Assembly (NCBI GenBank): GCA_964555235.1
Contig: CAZKRU010000091.1
Location: 1 to 14,176 of the forward strand
Source: CAZKRU01 sp964555235
GTDB lineage: Bacteria > Verrucomicrobiota > Verrucomicrobiia > Methylacidiphilales > CAMAQI01
Direction: 5' to 3'
DNA length: 14,176 nucleotides
Shown here: positions 7,950 through 14,176 of the stretch, piece by piece
How the letters are laid out: the number at the start of each line of letters is the position of its first letter
Position numbering within the stretch: position 1 is the first letter of the stretch
Translations under genes and position numbers: made by a program
The notes under the pieces: model-generated
The model's input: only the letters and a program-made list of their open reading frames with translations
Told to the model about the DNA's origin: nothing
Databases searched by the model: none

Positions 7950-9232
7950 CAGCAAGCTCCTAATGCGACATCCATCGTCTGGATCGTCTTCTCTAAATCC
8001 GACTCCGTATGAGCCGTGCTCAGGAACCCGGTTTCAAATTGAGAGGGGGCCAGATAAACTCCCTGATCGAGCAATGAGTGAAAAAAACGACCAAATTTTT
8101 GGCGATCTGATTGCATGGCTTGCTCCAGATTGCGCACCGGTTGTTCAGTAAAGAAAAGACAAAACATGGAGCCGATCCGGTAGAATGAGTACTTCAGCCC
8201 GTGGCGTTTCAATAAATCGCGCACAGACGCTTCGACTTGCTGGCCGAGGGTTTCCAATCGTTCATAGCCGCGCGAAGACTCGAGTGTGTCGAGTTGTGCC
8301 AGACCCGCCGCCATCGCGAGAGGATTTCCGGAGAGCGTTCCCGCCTGATAAACCGGTCCGAGCGGGGCCAGATAATCCATGATTTCAACTTTCCCTCCAA
8401 AGGCACCGACCGGAAGTCCGCCGCCAATGACTTTTCCGAAGGTGGAGAGATCCGGAGTAATTCCATAAATTCCTTGAGCTCCCGCTTTGCCGAGCCGGAA
8501 GCCGGACATGACTTCATCAAAAATCAGAACCACCCCATGTTCGGTCGCCAACTTGCGGAGTCCCTCGAGATATCCGACTTCCTGAAGAATGAGTCCCGCA
8601 TTGGCGGGGACCGGTTCCAAAATAATGGCAGCCACTTCGCCGCGATGCTTTTCCAAGGTCGCTTTGACCGCGGCCAAGTCATTCAACGGAAGCGCCGTCG
8701 TCAGTTCGGCGAGGGCCGCCGGAATTCCAGCGCTATCTGGTTGCCCGAGCGTTAGTCCTCCGGAACCCGCTTTAACTAAAAGCGAATCAACATGGCCGTG
8801 ATAACACCCCTCAAATTTGATGACGCGATCCCGCTTCGTAAATCCACGCGCCAGTCGAATGGCGGACATCGTCGCTTCGGTTCCACTATTCACCATGCGA
8901 ACTTTTTCAACCGAGGGGACCCATTCCCGGATCCGTCGGGCCATCTCAACTTCACGCCGGGTCGGAATTCCAAAACTGACGCCCCCCTCGGCCGCAGATT
9001 GGACCGCTTTGATAATCGAAGGATGCGCGTGGCCGAGAATGGAGGGCCCCCAGGTGCAGACATAATCGACGTAAGCATTTCCATCCTCATCCCAAACCGT
9101 GGCACCGGAAGCGCGCTTGGCAAAAAAAGGTTCGCCCCCCACGCCACGAAAGGCGCGTACTGGGGAATTCACCCCGCCCGGGATGTAACGAATCGCCTCT
9201 TCAAAAAGAGCATGAGACTGGGAGCGATTCAT
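7949..9232 (-). CDS. hemL: Glutamate-1-semialdehyde 2,1-aminomutase
   Basis: A 427-residue class III PLP aminotransferase that converts glutamate-1-semialdehyde to 5-aminolevulinate in the C5 route to haem and other tetrapyrroles in the cytoplasm. Seen directly: GGVNSPVRAF (19-28) near the N-terminus, the phosphate-binding SGTEA (116-120), YHGHVD (144-149), the FDEV turn with Asp239, the Schiff-base lysine in STFGKVIGGGLPVGAFGG (Lys267), and YQAGTLSGNPLAMAAG near 295-310. All are characteristic of HemL and the length is normal. The start is ATG 9232 with AGGA 7 nt upstream. It is the first gene of the six-gene operon, and its last codons contain the ribosome site of the S55 gene, so the two are translationally coupled. 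No clear promoter was found in the 9233-9344 leader. Placement ahead of envelope genes rather than other hem genes is unusual. Confidence 0.96.
   Translation of the reverse strand: MNRSQSHALFEEAIRYIPGGVNSPVRAFRGVGGEPFFAKRASGATVWDEDGNAYVDYVCTWGPSILGHAHPSIIKAVQSAAEGGVSFGIPTRREVEMARRIREWVPSVEKVRMVNSGTEATMSAIRLARGFTKRDRVIKFEGCYHGHVDSLLVKAGSGGLTLGQPDSAGIPAALAELTTALPLNDLAAVKATLEKHRGEVAAIILEPVPANAGLILQEVGYLEGLRKLATEHGVVLIFDEVMSGFRLGKAGAQGIYGITPDLSTFGKVIGGGLPVGAFGGKVEIMDYLAPLGPVYQAGTLSGNPLAMAAGLAQLDTLESSRGYERLETLGQQVEASVRDLLKRHGLKYSFYRIGSMFCLFFTEQPVRNLEQAMQSDRQKFGRFFHSLLDQGVYLAPSQFETGFLSTAHTESDLEKTIQTMDVALGAC
7957..7961 (-). promoter_or_regulatory. Ribosome binding site of the S55 gene
   Basis: AGGAG on the minus strand lies within the last hemL codons and 7 nt before ATG 7949, which overlaps the hemL stop. 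This near-ideal spacing fixes the start of the S55 gene ahead of its in-frame repeat and implies translational coupling with hemL. Confidence 0.75.
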
Positions 9233-9344
9233 CCGGCGATCCTACCCCACCTTTTCGGCATTAGCCAAGTCCGAAGGTAATCGAGCGATCCTAAAGAATT
9301 GGGATCCGGAAGAAATGTCTCCGCGCCTCCTAAGGAACTTCCAG

Positions 9345-9421
9345 TTTCACACGGAGATCACAGGGTTCACGGAGACAAATCAAATTTCAACCTCCGTGAG
9401 CACTGAGTCCTCCGTGTGAAA
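9345..9421. repeat. Palindromic element, cacggag type, in the divergent hemL/3D-gene spacer
   Basis: The left arm 9345-9374 (tttcacacggagatcacagg then gttcacggag) and the reverse complement of the right arm 9392-9421 agree at 25 of 30 positions; the loop is 17 bp. It is the shortest-looped element in the window. It lies between two divergent genes, about 110 bp upstream of hemL and about 95 bp upstream of the 3D-gene promoter. The rest of 9233-9578 holds the promoter listed separately and nothing else recognisable. Confidence 0.88.
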
Positions 9422-9514
9422 TCCTCATGCGGAGAGTTCTCTGAACGATTGCTCCATGACCCTATGGGCTTGGGCTCAGCGCGAGAATCAATCTTTCTCC
9501 AATTTTTCGCGTTC

Positions 9515-9542
9515 TTGACAGGCTCTCTCCATTCCCTAAAAA
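9515..9542 (+). promoter_or_regulatory. Putative sigma70-type promoter for the 3D-domain gene
   Basis: A perfect -35 hexamer TTGACA (9515-9520) is followed after 16 bp by TAAAAA (9537-9542), a 4-of-6 match to TATAAT. Transcription would begin near 9549, leaving a leader of about 30 nt before the ribosome site and ATG 9579. The -35 is strong, the -10 mediocre. Confidence 0.55.
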
Positions 9543-9565
9543 CAGGCGACGTCAATTCAGTTCAT

Positions 9566-9570
9566 GGAGA
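9566..9570 (+). promoter_or_regulatory. Ribosome binding site deciding the start of the 3D-domain gene
   Basis: GGAGA lies 8 nt before ATG 9579. An in-frame ATG at 9564 overlaps this site and has no purine-rich sequence before it, so 9579 is preferred; the resulting protein begins directly with a normal signal peptide. Confidence 0.65.
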
Positions 9571-9578
9571 TAAAAGTT

Positions 9579-9983
9579 ATGAAAGCTGTTGTTGGAATAT
9601 TCGCTAAGTCTTTGGTAGTCATTGCTTTGCTTGGAGGCTTTGGGGCTTCCAAAGCAGAGGCAAAATCGTTGACTGCCCGGATCACCTTTTACTATCCAAA
9701 TGAAGCCAAGAGCGGTTTTCGGGCAGCTAACGGGGATAAATTGGTTCCTTGGAAATCCGCCGCCGTTTGTTTCAAAACGATTCACGCAGGGAGTAAGATC
9801 AAAATTCCAGGAATCGGAACGGTCCTTGCCCACGATACGGGCCGAGCAGTCATCTCCCGCAAAGCGGCCAAGGCGAATGGAAAGAATGTTCCCGTCATCG
9901 ATGTCTGCGTTCGGAATCGTGCCGAAATGATCAAAATGCAGAACACGTTCCCTGCCTTCATCAAAGTCGATGTCCTCGGGTAA
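9579..9983 (+). CDS. Secreted 3D-domain (double-psi beta-barrel) protein
   Basis: A small exported protein of 134 residues. Signal peptide: residues 1-28 (MKAVVGIFAK, hydrophobic core, then SKAEA with cleavage before KS). The mature part fits the 3D/double-psi beta-barrel pattern: LTARITFYYP at its start, a central AGSKIKIPGIGTVLAHDTG (70-88) with Asp86, VIDVCV (106-111) with Asp108, and a final FIKVDVLG strand. In MltA and related lytic transglycosylases such Asp residues form the active site, so a peptidoglycan-related role is a reasonable inference, not a demonstrated one. The loop between the two Asp residues is about 11 residues longer than in the usual AEDTGGAIKG..ID arrangement and is Lys-rich. 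Cys64 and Cys110 could form a disulfide after export. It is the only plus-strand gene here, monocistronic, and divergent from hemL. Confidence 0.72.
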   Translation: MKAVVGIFAKSLVVIALLGGFGASKAEAKSLTARITFYYPNEAKSGFRAANGDKLVPWKSAAVCFKTIHAGSKIKIPGIGTVLAHDTGRAVISRKAAKANGKNVPVIDVCVRNRAEMIKMQNTFPAFIKVDVLG

Positions 9984-10064
9984 GCGCGCAAACCGTTTTT
10001 CACGCAGGCTTCCCCTCCCTACTCTACTTAATGGGGTAATGGAATGCGAGGGGAGAAGAGAAAT

Positions 10065-10628
10065 TTACTTCGTAATCACGCCGGGGGAGACGCGGCGGTT
10101 TTGGGCGTAATCGTTTTCGCTGGTCCCCTTGGAGGCGGGGCGTTCTTCGCCATACGAAATCGTGAAGAGACGATCTTGACTGACGCCAAGTCCCGTGAGG
10201 TATTCGCGAACGGAGAGGGCGCGGCGCTCTCCGAGGCCTCGGTTATATTCCAAGGTTCCACGATTGTCTGTGTGGCCCGCCATCATGAGACGCTTGCCGG
10301 GATTTTCAGTCAGCCATTTGGCGATCTTTTCCAGTTTCCCTTTTTCCGAGGCCTTGATGCTGAAGCTGTCATAGCCAAAGAAAATCGTTTCGGAGGCGAG
10401 GATGGAGTAATCGACATCTTTTTCAGGGTCAATGTCCGGGCGCGTATTTTGCGGAATGCCATCATAAATGTCTGTGCCTGTCGTGGTATCTGAGATTTCG
10501 GTCGGGAGGGATCCATCAACATTTTCACCTGACGTGTGCGATTTTGAGGGGTCCGTGCAGCCTCCAAAGAAAATGGGGAGCGCGATGAGAGCGGTGAGTG
10601 CGAGGAGATGGAGGAGTGATTTTTTCAT
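10065..10628 (-). CDS. pal: Peptidoglycan-associated lipoprotein Pal
   Basis: A 187-residue outer-membrane lipoprotein of the Tol-Pal system. MKK and a hydrophobic core end in FFGGC (Cys24), an acceptable lipobox. A flexible Ser/Thr/Asp-rich linker (25-75) leads to an OmpA-like peptidoglycan-binding domain (about 78-180) with FFGYDSFSI, AGHTDNRGTLEYNRGLGERR (117-136), VREYLTGLGV, ISYGEERPA and NRRV, the classic Pal signature. It should anchor the outer membrane to peptidoglycan by binding the diaminopimelate stem, and interact with TolB. The final residues after NRRV (SPGVITK) are close to the family norm. The start is ATG 10628, which gives a normal lipoprotein signal; ATG 10661 overlaps the tolB end and would add 11 residues. 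Neither has a strong ribosome site, so coupling to tolB is likely. Last gene of the operon; no convincing terminator in 9984-10064. Confidence 0.95.
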   Translation of the reverse strand: MKKSLLHLLALTALIALPIFFGGCTDPSKSHTSGENVDGSLPTEISDTTTGTDIYDGIPQNTRPDIDPEKDVDYSILASETIFFGYDSFSIKASEKGKLEKIAKWLTENPGKRLMMAGHTDNRGTLEYNRGLGERRALSVREYLTGLGVSQDRLFTISYGEERPASKGTSENDYAQNRRVSPGVITK

Positions 10629-10647
10629 AAGTCGTATTTCGTTGAGG

Positions 10648-11802
10648 TTATCGGGTGACATTCGGTTCAGTACAGGCGCTCAGTCCGTTTTCAATGCGAA
10701 CGGCTTGTTTGGTTAGGGTGTCTAAAACGTGAAGGGCACCACCGGAGGAGTAAACCAAGTGGCGGGAATTGCGGGTCCAGGAAGGATCTTCGCCCGAACC
10801 AGGAGAGGCTTGAGCGGCAGAGCGTTTTTCCAAATCATAAACCCAAACGGAGAATCCGCCGCCGGCACGAGCGGTGTAGGCGATCTTTTTGCCATCAGGG
10901 GACCAGGTCGGATCACTATTGTAGGTACCGGAAAGATTGATCTTTTCGGGATCGCCGCCCGAAGCGGGAACGATGTAGAGTTGCGTGCTGCCGCGATCAT
11001 CGGAGTTGTAAACAATTCGAGAACCGTCGGGAGACCACGAAGGAGAGGTTTCAGTGCCGCGAGTGCGGGTGATTCGATTGGGAAGTCCGCCTTGGGACGA
11101 CATCGTGTAAATTTCCGGATTTCCATCCTTACTGAGAGTCAGCGCGATTTGTTTTCCGTCCGGGGAGAAGGCAGGACCGGTGTTGATCCCCGGGAATCCG
11201 GCGATGCGGGTGCGAATCCCTTGAGCGAGCTTGACGATATAGACATCGGGGTAACCGCTTTTATAGGACATATAGGCGATCGTAGAGCCATCGGGACTCC
11301 ATGCCGGTCCGGTGCTGATCGATTTGTCCGTCGTGAGGCGGCGAATTCCTACGCCATCCATATCGGAGGTGTAGAGCTCTTTGTTGCCAGTGGTCGTCGA
11401 AATAAAGGCGATGCGGCTGGTGGCGAATCCGGTGACTCCGGTGAGGGCTTCGGTAAGATCGTCCGCAAATTCGTGAGCAATCTTGCGGGAGTCGCCGGTG
11501 TACGTTTTCTGCAGAAGATCTTTACCGGAGCTGCGACTGAAGAGCTTTCCTTGAAGCGTGTTTCCCGCATAGGTGGCATTGACGATCAGCGGGGCAACCG
11601 CGGAGGGCTCAATGAGTGAGGTGCGGCGAAGATCATCGGAAACGACGCGACGAATTAATTCCCCATCGGCACCGGCGAAAGCGGCAACTTCGACATTCAC
11701 TTTGCGGTTTTGTTCGACGATGATTTCTGCAGCAAAGAGCGGCGCGAGAGTCAGCGCGAGGAGCGCGAGGCTAATCCTGTAAGCGAAAACGAATTGAGAC
11801 AT
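10648..11802 (-). CDS. tolB: Tol-Pal system beta-propeller protein TolB
   Basis: A 384-residue periplasmic protein. The signal peptide spans about 1-25 (MSQFVFAYRI ... PLFAA). The N-terminal TolB domain (about 26-128) contains ADGELIRRVVSDDLRRTSLI. A six-bladed propeller follows (about 129-384), with WSPDG or FSPDG repeats near 168, 212, 256 and 300 and a degenerate PSWTRNS blade near 343. It links Pal to the inner-membrane Tol components during envelope constriction. The start ATG 11802 has AAGGAATGGAAGG upstream and overlaps the end of the tonB/tolA-like gene (stop at 11771) by 32 nt; an in-frame extension to 11883 lies inside that gene and is rejected. The stop is followed by pal. Confidence 0.95.
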   Translation of the reverse strand: MSQFVFAYRISLALLALTLAPLFAAEIIVEQNRKVNVEVAAFAGADGELIRRVVSDDLRRTSLIEPSAVAPLIVNATYAGNTLQGKLFSRSSGKDLLQKTYTGDSRKIAHEFADDLTEALTGVTGFATSRIAFISTTTGNKELYTSDMDGVGIRRLTTDKSISTGPAWSPDGSTIAYMSYKSGYPDVYIVKLAQGIRTRIAGFPGINTGPAFSPDGKQIALTLSKDGNPEIYTMSSQGGLPNRITRTRGTETSPSWSPDGSRIVYNSDDRGSTQLYIVPASGGDPEKINLSGTYNSDPTWSPDGKKIAYTARAGGGFSVWVYDLEKRSAAQASPGSGEDPSWTRNSRHLVYSSGGALHVLDTLTKQAVRIENGLSACTEPNVTR

Positions 11803-12766
11803 TACCTTCCATTCCTTCCGGCAACGGCTCGCGAATCCGACCGACCCGCCGCGCAGCTGCCATGATGCTCCGATCAAATTCACTTTGACCTGAGCTGGTT
11901 AAGAGGGAGACATTGGAGATTCTTCCATCTTTTTCAATGGTAATTTTTAAGACGGCTGAAAGGTCGGGTTGATTGAGGTGAAGTGGCTTTTCCCAAGCGT
12001 CGGTCATTTGCTGACGAATGAGGGAGTAATAGCTTCCAAAATTTCCAGTGCCTCCTCCCGGTTGACTGATGGGGCCGATTTCCACTGCGCCGCCCACCCC
12101 ACTTTTGTGGAGCGAGGAGCCGAGGTGGGAGGAGATATCGCTGGCGCTAACTCCTTTCCCGGTGCCTCCCTTGGATTTTGAGGAAGTGGAAGTGTTATTC
12201 GATGATTTCGTCGGGGAGACCGGCGACTCAGAATCGGAAGCGTTCGAGGAAGAGTTGTTTCTCGCAACAAGTTGTTTGTTGATTTTGATTTTTTGGGTCG
12301 GCTTCGGCTTTGTCGAAAAAGTCGAATCGGCCTTTGTCGGCTGAGGAGCAGGTGCTGGAGGGGATGGTTTCGGAGGAGGCGTTGGAGTGGGGGCAGGGGT
12401 TGGTGGCGCGGGAGGCTCCGGCGTCGTCGGTTGAGGAGCCGGGGGTTCTGGAGCAGCGTCCGGCGGAGTGGGACTCGGAGCTCCAAGCACGGGACCTTTG
12501 GAGATCTGCGGGGTGGGAGCCGGGCCTTTACTTTGAGGAATTCCGACCGCGTCGATCGTCTCCATGTTAATAATGGTGATCGTTTCAGGAGGTTTGGTCG
12601 GAAGTGCGGACCAAAAGGAGAGGAGAAGAATGACCAAGGCATGGGCCGAGGTTACGAGAATCAGAATTTTTCGAAATCGAGAAGGAGGGGGGACCGTGCT
12701 CACCAGAAACTCAGGAGCCCGCTCGACGTTGATGGACGTTGGGCGTTTCGGTAAAAGAGGCTTCAT
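11771..12766 (-). CDS. TonB/TolA-like energy-transducing protein
   Basis: A 331-residue inner-membrane-anchored protein. A short basic cytoplasmic tail (1-32) precedes one transmembrane helix (about 33-53), then a long periplasmic stretch: a Pro-rich segment (about 81-146, many PAP/PTP/PEPPAP units), Lys/Pro residues to about 165, and a Ser/Thr/Gly-rich segment (170-240). The C-terminal domain (about 246-331) has SYYSLIRQQMTDAWEKPL, LKITIEKDGRISNVSLLTSS and FDRSIMAAARRV, matching the TonB/TolA C-terminal fold. Position directly before tolB and pal indicates the TolA role, spanning the periplasm, although Pro-rich spacers are more typical of TonB. The symbol is left open for that reason. The start ATG 12766 has no obvious Shine-Dalgarno. 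First gene of the three-gene operon; tolQ and tolR homologues are not adjacent. Confidence 0.88.
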   Translation of the reverse strand: MKPLLPKRPTSINVERAPEFLVSTVPPPSRFRKILILVTSAHALVILLLSFWSALPTKPPETITIINMETIDAVGIPQSKGPAPTPQISKGPVLGAPSPTPPDAAPEPPAPQPTTPEPPAPPTPAPTPTPPPKPSPPAPAPQPTKADSTFSTKPKPTQKIKINKQLVARNNSSSNASDSESPVSPTKSSNNTSTSSKSKGGTGKGVSASDISSHLGSSLHKSGVGGAVEIGPISQPGGGTGNFGSYYSLIRQQMTDAWEKPLHLNQPDLSAVLKITIEKDGRISNVSLLTSSGQSEFDRSIMAAARRVGRIREPLPEGMEGNVSIRFRLQD

Positions 12767-12800
12767 GGGATCGAAAGAGAGGCGTTATTCAATGGGCGGT

Positions 12801-12806
12801 AGTATA
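12801..12806 (-). promoter_or_regulatory. Possible -10 element for the tonB/tolA-tolB-pal operon
   Basis: TATACT on the minus strand, a 5-of-6 match to TATAAT, lies 34 nt before ATG 12766. No good -35 hexamer is found at 16-18 bp, so this is only a candidate. Confidence 0.35.
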
Positions 12807-12870
12807 AAGGATTGCATTCGCCAAAGCGAGGAGAAAGGGGGCGTTTCTCTGAGGAGAGCAGGAAGGCAGG

Positions 12871-12982
12871 ATTGATGAGGTCCGCGGATTTGCACAGATT
12901 AACGCAGATTTTAGAGATCGGTATTCTCTAAAAGACTCCAAAATCTTGGATCTGTGACAATCTGTGTAAATCTGCGGATCCC
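12871..12982. repeat. Palindromic element, cacagatt type, full copy
   Basis: The left arm 12881-12910 (tccgcggatttgcacagatt then aacgcagatt) and the right arm 12949-12978 are imperfect reverse complements. A second hairpin, ttagaga/tctctaa with a 7-nt loop, is nested at 12911-12931. The first 69 bp (12871-12939) recur as a direct repeat at 14004-14072 with four mismatches. It fills most of the spacer between the esterase stop (12992) and the tonB/tolA promoter region, and could affect the 3' end of esterase mRNA. There is no T-run, so it is not a standard intrinsic terminator. Confidence 0.9.
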
Positions 12983-12991
12983 ACCAAGGGA

Positions 12992-13957
12992 TTACGGTCT
13001 TGTAAAAAAGTCGTAAGCGGCATCCGAATTATTGGGCAAGGCTTCGTGCCCAAAATCCGGATAAATGCGTAATGACTTCTTCGACGTGATTTTATTGTAG
13101 GCCGCGAATTGCGTGGAAGGCGGGCAGATGCGGTCCATGAGTCCGACAGAAAAGAGGACTTCTGCTTTGATTCGGGGCGCCAGGTTTTGGATATCGATGT
13201 AGCCGAGTTTGGTGAAGACCTCCTCTTCGCGCTCGTGAAGCGGATCGAAGAGTCGGAAGTAGCGCTCCAGTTCCGCGTAGGCATCTTTGCAAAGATCCAT
13301 GTTCCAGACGCGCTTGTAGTCGCTCAAGAAGGGGAAGGTCGGAGCCGTACGATAAATGCGAGGCTCCAGCGCCGCACAGGCAATGGCGAGCGCGCCTCCT
13401 TGAGATCCACCGATGGAGGCGACGCGCGAGGCATCGACTTCAGGGAGATTCAGAATGATCCCTGCGAGTTGGGCGGCATCCAAAAAGATTTGGCGGAAGA
13501 GTAGTTTTTTCGGATCGGCCTCATCGAGTCCTCGAATGATGTGGCCGTGATGGGTGTTGCCGACGACTTGCGAGGAGTCTTCGCTTCGGCCCCCTTGTCC
13601 CCGGCAATCCATGGCGGCGACGATAAAACCTTCGTTCGCCCAAGCGAGTTTATTGAACCACTCGCCACAATTTCCGGTGTAACCGTGAAATTGAACGATG
13701 GCAGGGAGCTTTCCGACGACTTTTTTCGGTTTCAGAAAATGGGCGTGAACGCGTGCACCTCCGACACCGGTGAAGTAGAGGTGAAAGCAGTCGATATTTT
13801 TTGAGGCGATTTCTTGAGTCGGAACGAGCTCGATTTTTGGATCAATCGCCTTCATCTCTGCGAGGGATTCATTCCAGTACTTTTCAAAATCTGCCGGCTT
13901 GGGGTTGATTCCTTGATATTGCTTTAACTGCTCGAGAGGCATGTCAATGAGTGGCAT
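12992..13957 (-). CDS. CE7-family acetyl xylan esterase / cephalosporin-C deacetylase-like
   Basis: A 321-residue alpha/beta hydrolase of typical CE7 length. Seen directly: the N-terminal signature MPLEQLKQYQGINPKPADFE (6-25), HGYTG (91-95, oxyanion-hole region with Tyr93), the family motif RGQGG (119-123), the nucleophile in GGSQGGA (Ser185), Asp275 in VGLMDRICPPST, and His304 in DFGHE, giving a complete catalytic triad. The family removes acetyl groups from xylo-oligosaccharides and small acetyl esters, and usually acts in the cytoplasm; no signal peptide is seen here, in agreement. Likely role: deacetylation of imported plant-derived oligosaccharides. The start ATG 13957 has AGGA 5 nt upstream. 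It appears monocistronic and is flanked on both sides by copies of the same 69-bp repeat. Confidence 0.92.
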   Translation of the reverse strand: MPLIDMPLEQLKQYQGINPKPADFEKYWNESLAEMKAIDPKIELVPTQEIASKNIDCFHLYFTGVGGARVHAHFLKPKKVVGKLPAIVQFHGYTGNCGEWFNKLAWANEGFIVAAMDCRGQGGRSEDSSQVVGNTHHGHIIRGLDEADPKKLLFRQIFLDAAQLAGIILNLPEVDASRVASIGGSQGGALAIACAALEPRIYRTAPTFPFLSDYKRVWNMDLCKDAYAELERYFRLFDPLHEREEEVFTKLGYIDIQNLAPRIKAEVLFSVGLMDRICPPSTQFAAYNKITSKKSLRIYPDFGHEALPNNSDAAYDFFTRP

Positions 13958-14003
13958 AGAGATCCTGTCTTAAAGAGGATTTTGAGGATTTCAATCTCGA
14001 ATG

Positions 14004-14072
14004 ATTGATGGGGTCCGCAGATTTACACAGATTAACGCAGATTTTAGAGATCGGTATTCTCTAAACGACTCC
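14004..14072. repeat. Partial cacagatt-type element, direct repeat of 12871-12939
   Basis: These 69 bp match 12871-12939 at 65 positions, including the nested ttagaga/tctctaa hairpin. The outer right arm is missing and is replaced at 14072 by the linker block (cattggtctccaaaacag) that also occurs inverted at 83-100. The element is therefore a chimera of two repeat types. It lies upstream of the esterase gene. Confidence 0.9.
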
Positions 14073-14175
14073 ATTGGTCTCCAAAACAGAAAAAGATAGA
14101 CTCTCTCGCAAAGAAAGGATGTCCTGAAGAAACCAGGAAGTGAGGAATTCAGGAATTTTGCCCGCGAAACACGCG
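14072..14175. repeat. Right copy of the compound inverted repeat at window ends
   Basis: Positions 14122-14175 are the perfect inverted copy of 1-54, and 14072-14092 of 80-100. Between them, 14093-14121 differs from the left copy (about 55-79) in length and sequence and includes tctctcgcaaag, similar to an arm of the element at 7797-7880. The window ends 1 nt after the match. No gene is present in 13958-14176. Confidence 0.9.
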
Positions 14176-14176
14176 A

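Noticed and set aside
9233..9300. Promoter for hemL (ttggct with taggat).
   Set aside because: The would-be -10 coincides with the ribosome site, so transcription would start at or after the start codon; spacing of 18 bp and weak hexamers add doubt.
9984..10064. Bidirectional terminator between the convergent 3D-domain gene and pal.
   Set aside because: The only stem (tcccctc with gagggga) has a loop of about 30 nt and no adjacent T-run, so it does not meet the standard for an intrinsic terminator.
10044..10493. Plus-strand open frame opposite pal.
   Set aside because: It mirrors the pal coding strand, has no ribosome site and no recognisable protein features.
10729..11619. Long plus-strand open frame of 296 codons opposite tolB.
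   Set aside because: It lies antisense to an unmistakable tolB, is Gly/Arg-rich without any domain, and is explained by codon bias of the gene on the other strand.
12004..12642. Minus-strand frame rich in Arg, Leu and Pro within the tonB/tolA-like gene.
   Set aside because: It is the shifted reading of the repetitive Pro-rich codons of the real gene.
1..14175. Terminal inverted repeats of an insertion sequence or integrated element.
   Set aside because: There is no transposase, integrase or target-site duplication, the internal genes are housekeeping or envelope genes, and related repeats also occur internally; a multicopy intergenic repeat at contig ends explains it better.
12871..14175. 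CRISPR-like array of short repeats.
   Set aside because: The repeats are palindromic, few, irregularly spaced and separated by a gene rather than by uniform spacers; no cas gene is present.

Overview
The window is a compact stretch of about 14.2 kb from a Gram-negative bacterium. A TonB/TolA-like protein, TolB and the lipoprotein Pal show an outer membrane. Together with a SpoIVB-like S55 protein, a stand-alone left-handed beta-helix nucleotidyltransferase-like protein, a YfhO-like membrane protein and a CE7 esterase, the gene set suggests a Verrucomicrobiota-like (PVC-type) or acidobacterial environmental genome. No 16S or other decisive marker is present, so the taxon is an inference. I see no tRNA, rRNA, CRISPR array or transposase gene.

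Layout. Positions 1-198 hold dispersed repeats and no gene. Positions 199-9232 are a six-gene minus-strand operon with junctions overlapping or at most 6 nt apart. In transcription order it is hemL (tetrapyrrole synthesis), a secreted S55-domain protein, a secreted seven-bladed-propeller/Ig-like protein, a beta-helix acyl/nucleotidyltransferase-like protein, a YfhO-like polytopic membrane protein and a PAP2/Aur1-like membrane phosphatase. Positions 9233-9578 form a divergent intergenic region with a palindromic repeat and a good sigma70-type promoter for a small secreted 3D-domain protein (9579-9983, the only plus-strand gene). Positions 10065-12766 are a minus-strand tonB/tolA-like, tolB, pal operon without tolQ/tolR (exbB/exbD) in front. 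A lone CE7 acetyl-xylan-esterase-like gene (12992-13957) follows, flanked by two 69-bp direct repeats.

The most unusual part is the repeat population. At least five compound palindromic elements (arms of about 26-31 bp built from degenerate 8-10 bp units such as cacggag, cgcggag, cgccaag, cacagatt) occur between genes and, in two adjacent operon genes, inside the coding frame. In the S55 gene and the propeller gene the repeat lies between a good ribosome binding site plus ATG and the hydrophobic core of the signal peptide. In the S55 gene no ATG, GTG or TTG lies between the repeat and that core, so the repeat appears to be translated. The two ends of the window are inverted copies of one another (54 bp perfect, then a second shared block), so the sequence probably begins and ends in a multicopy repeat.

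Working together: apart from hemL, nearly all genes act in or on the cell envelope: Tol-Pal envelope integrity, secreted or periplasmic S55 and propeller proteins, lipid-linked sugar/lipid phosphate chemistry (YfhO-like, PAP2) and a putative peptidoglycan-related 3D-domain protein.
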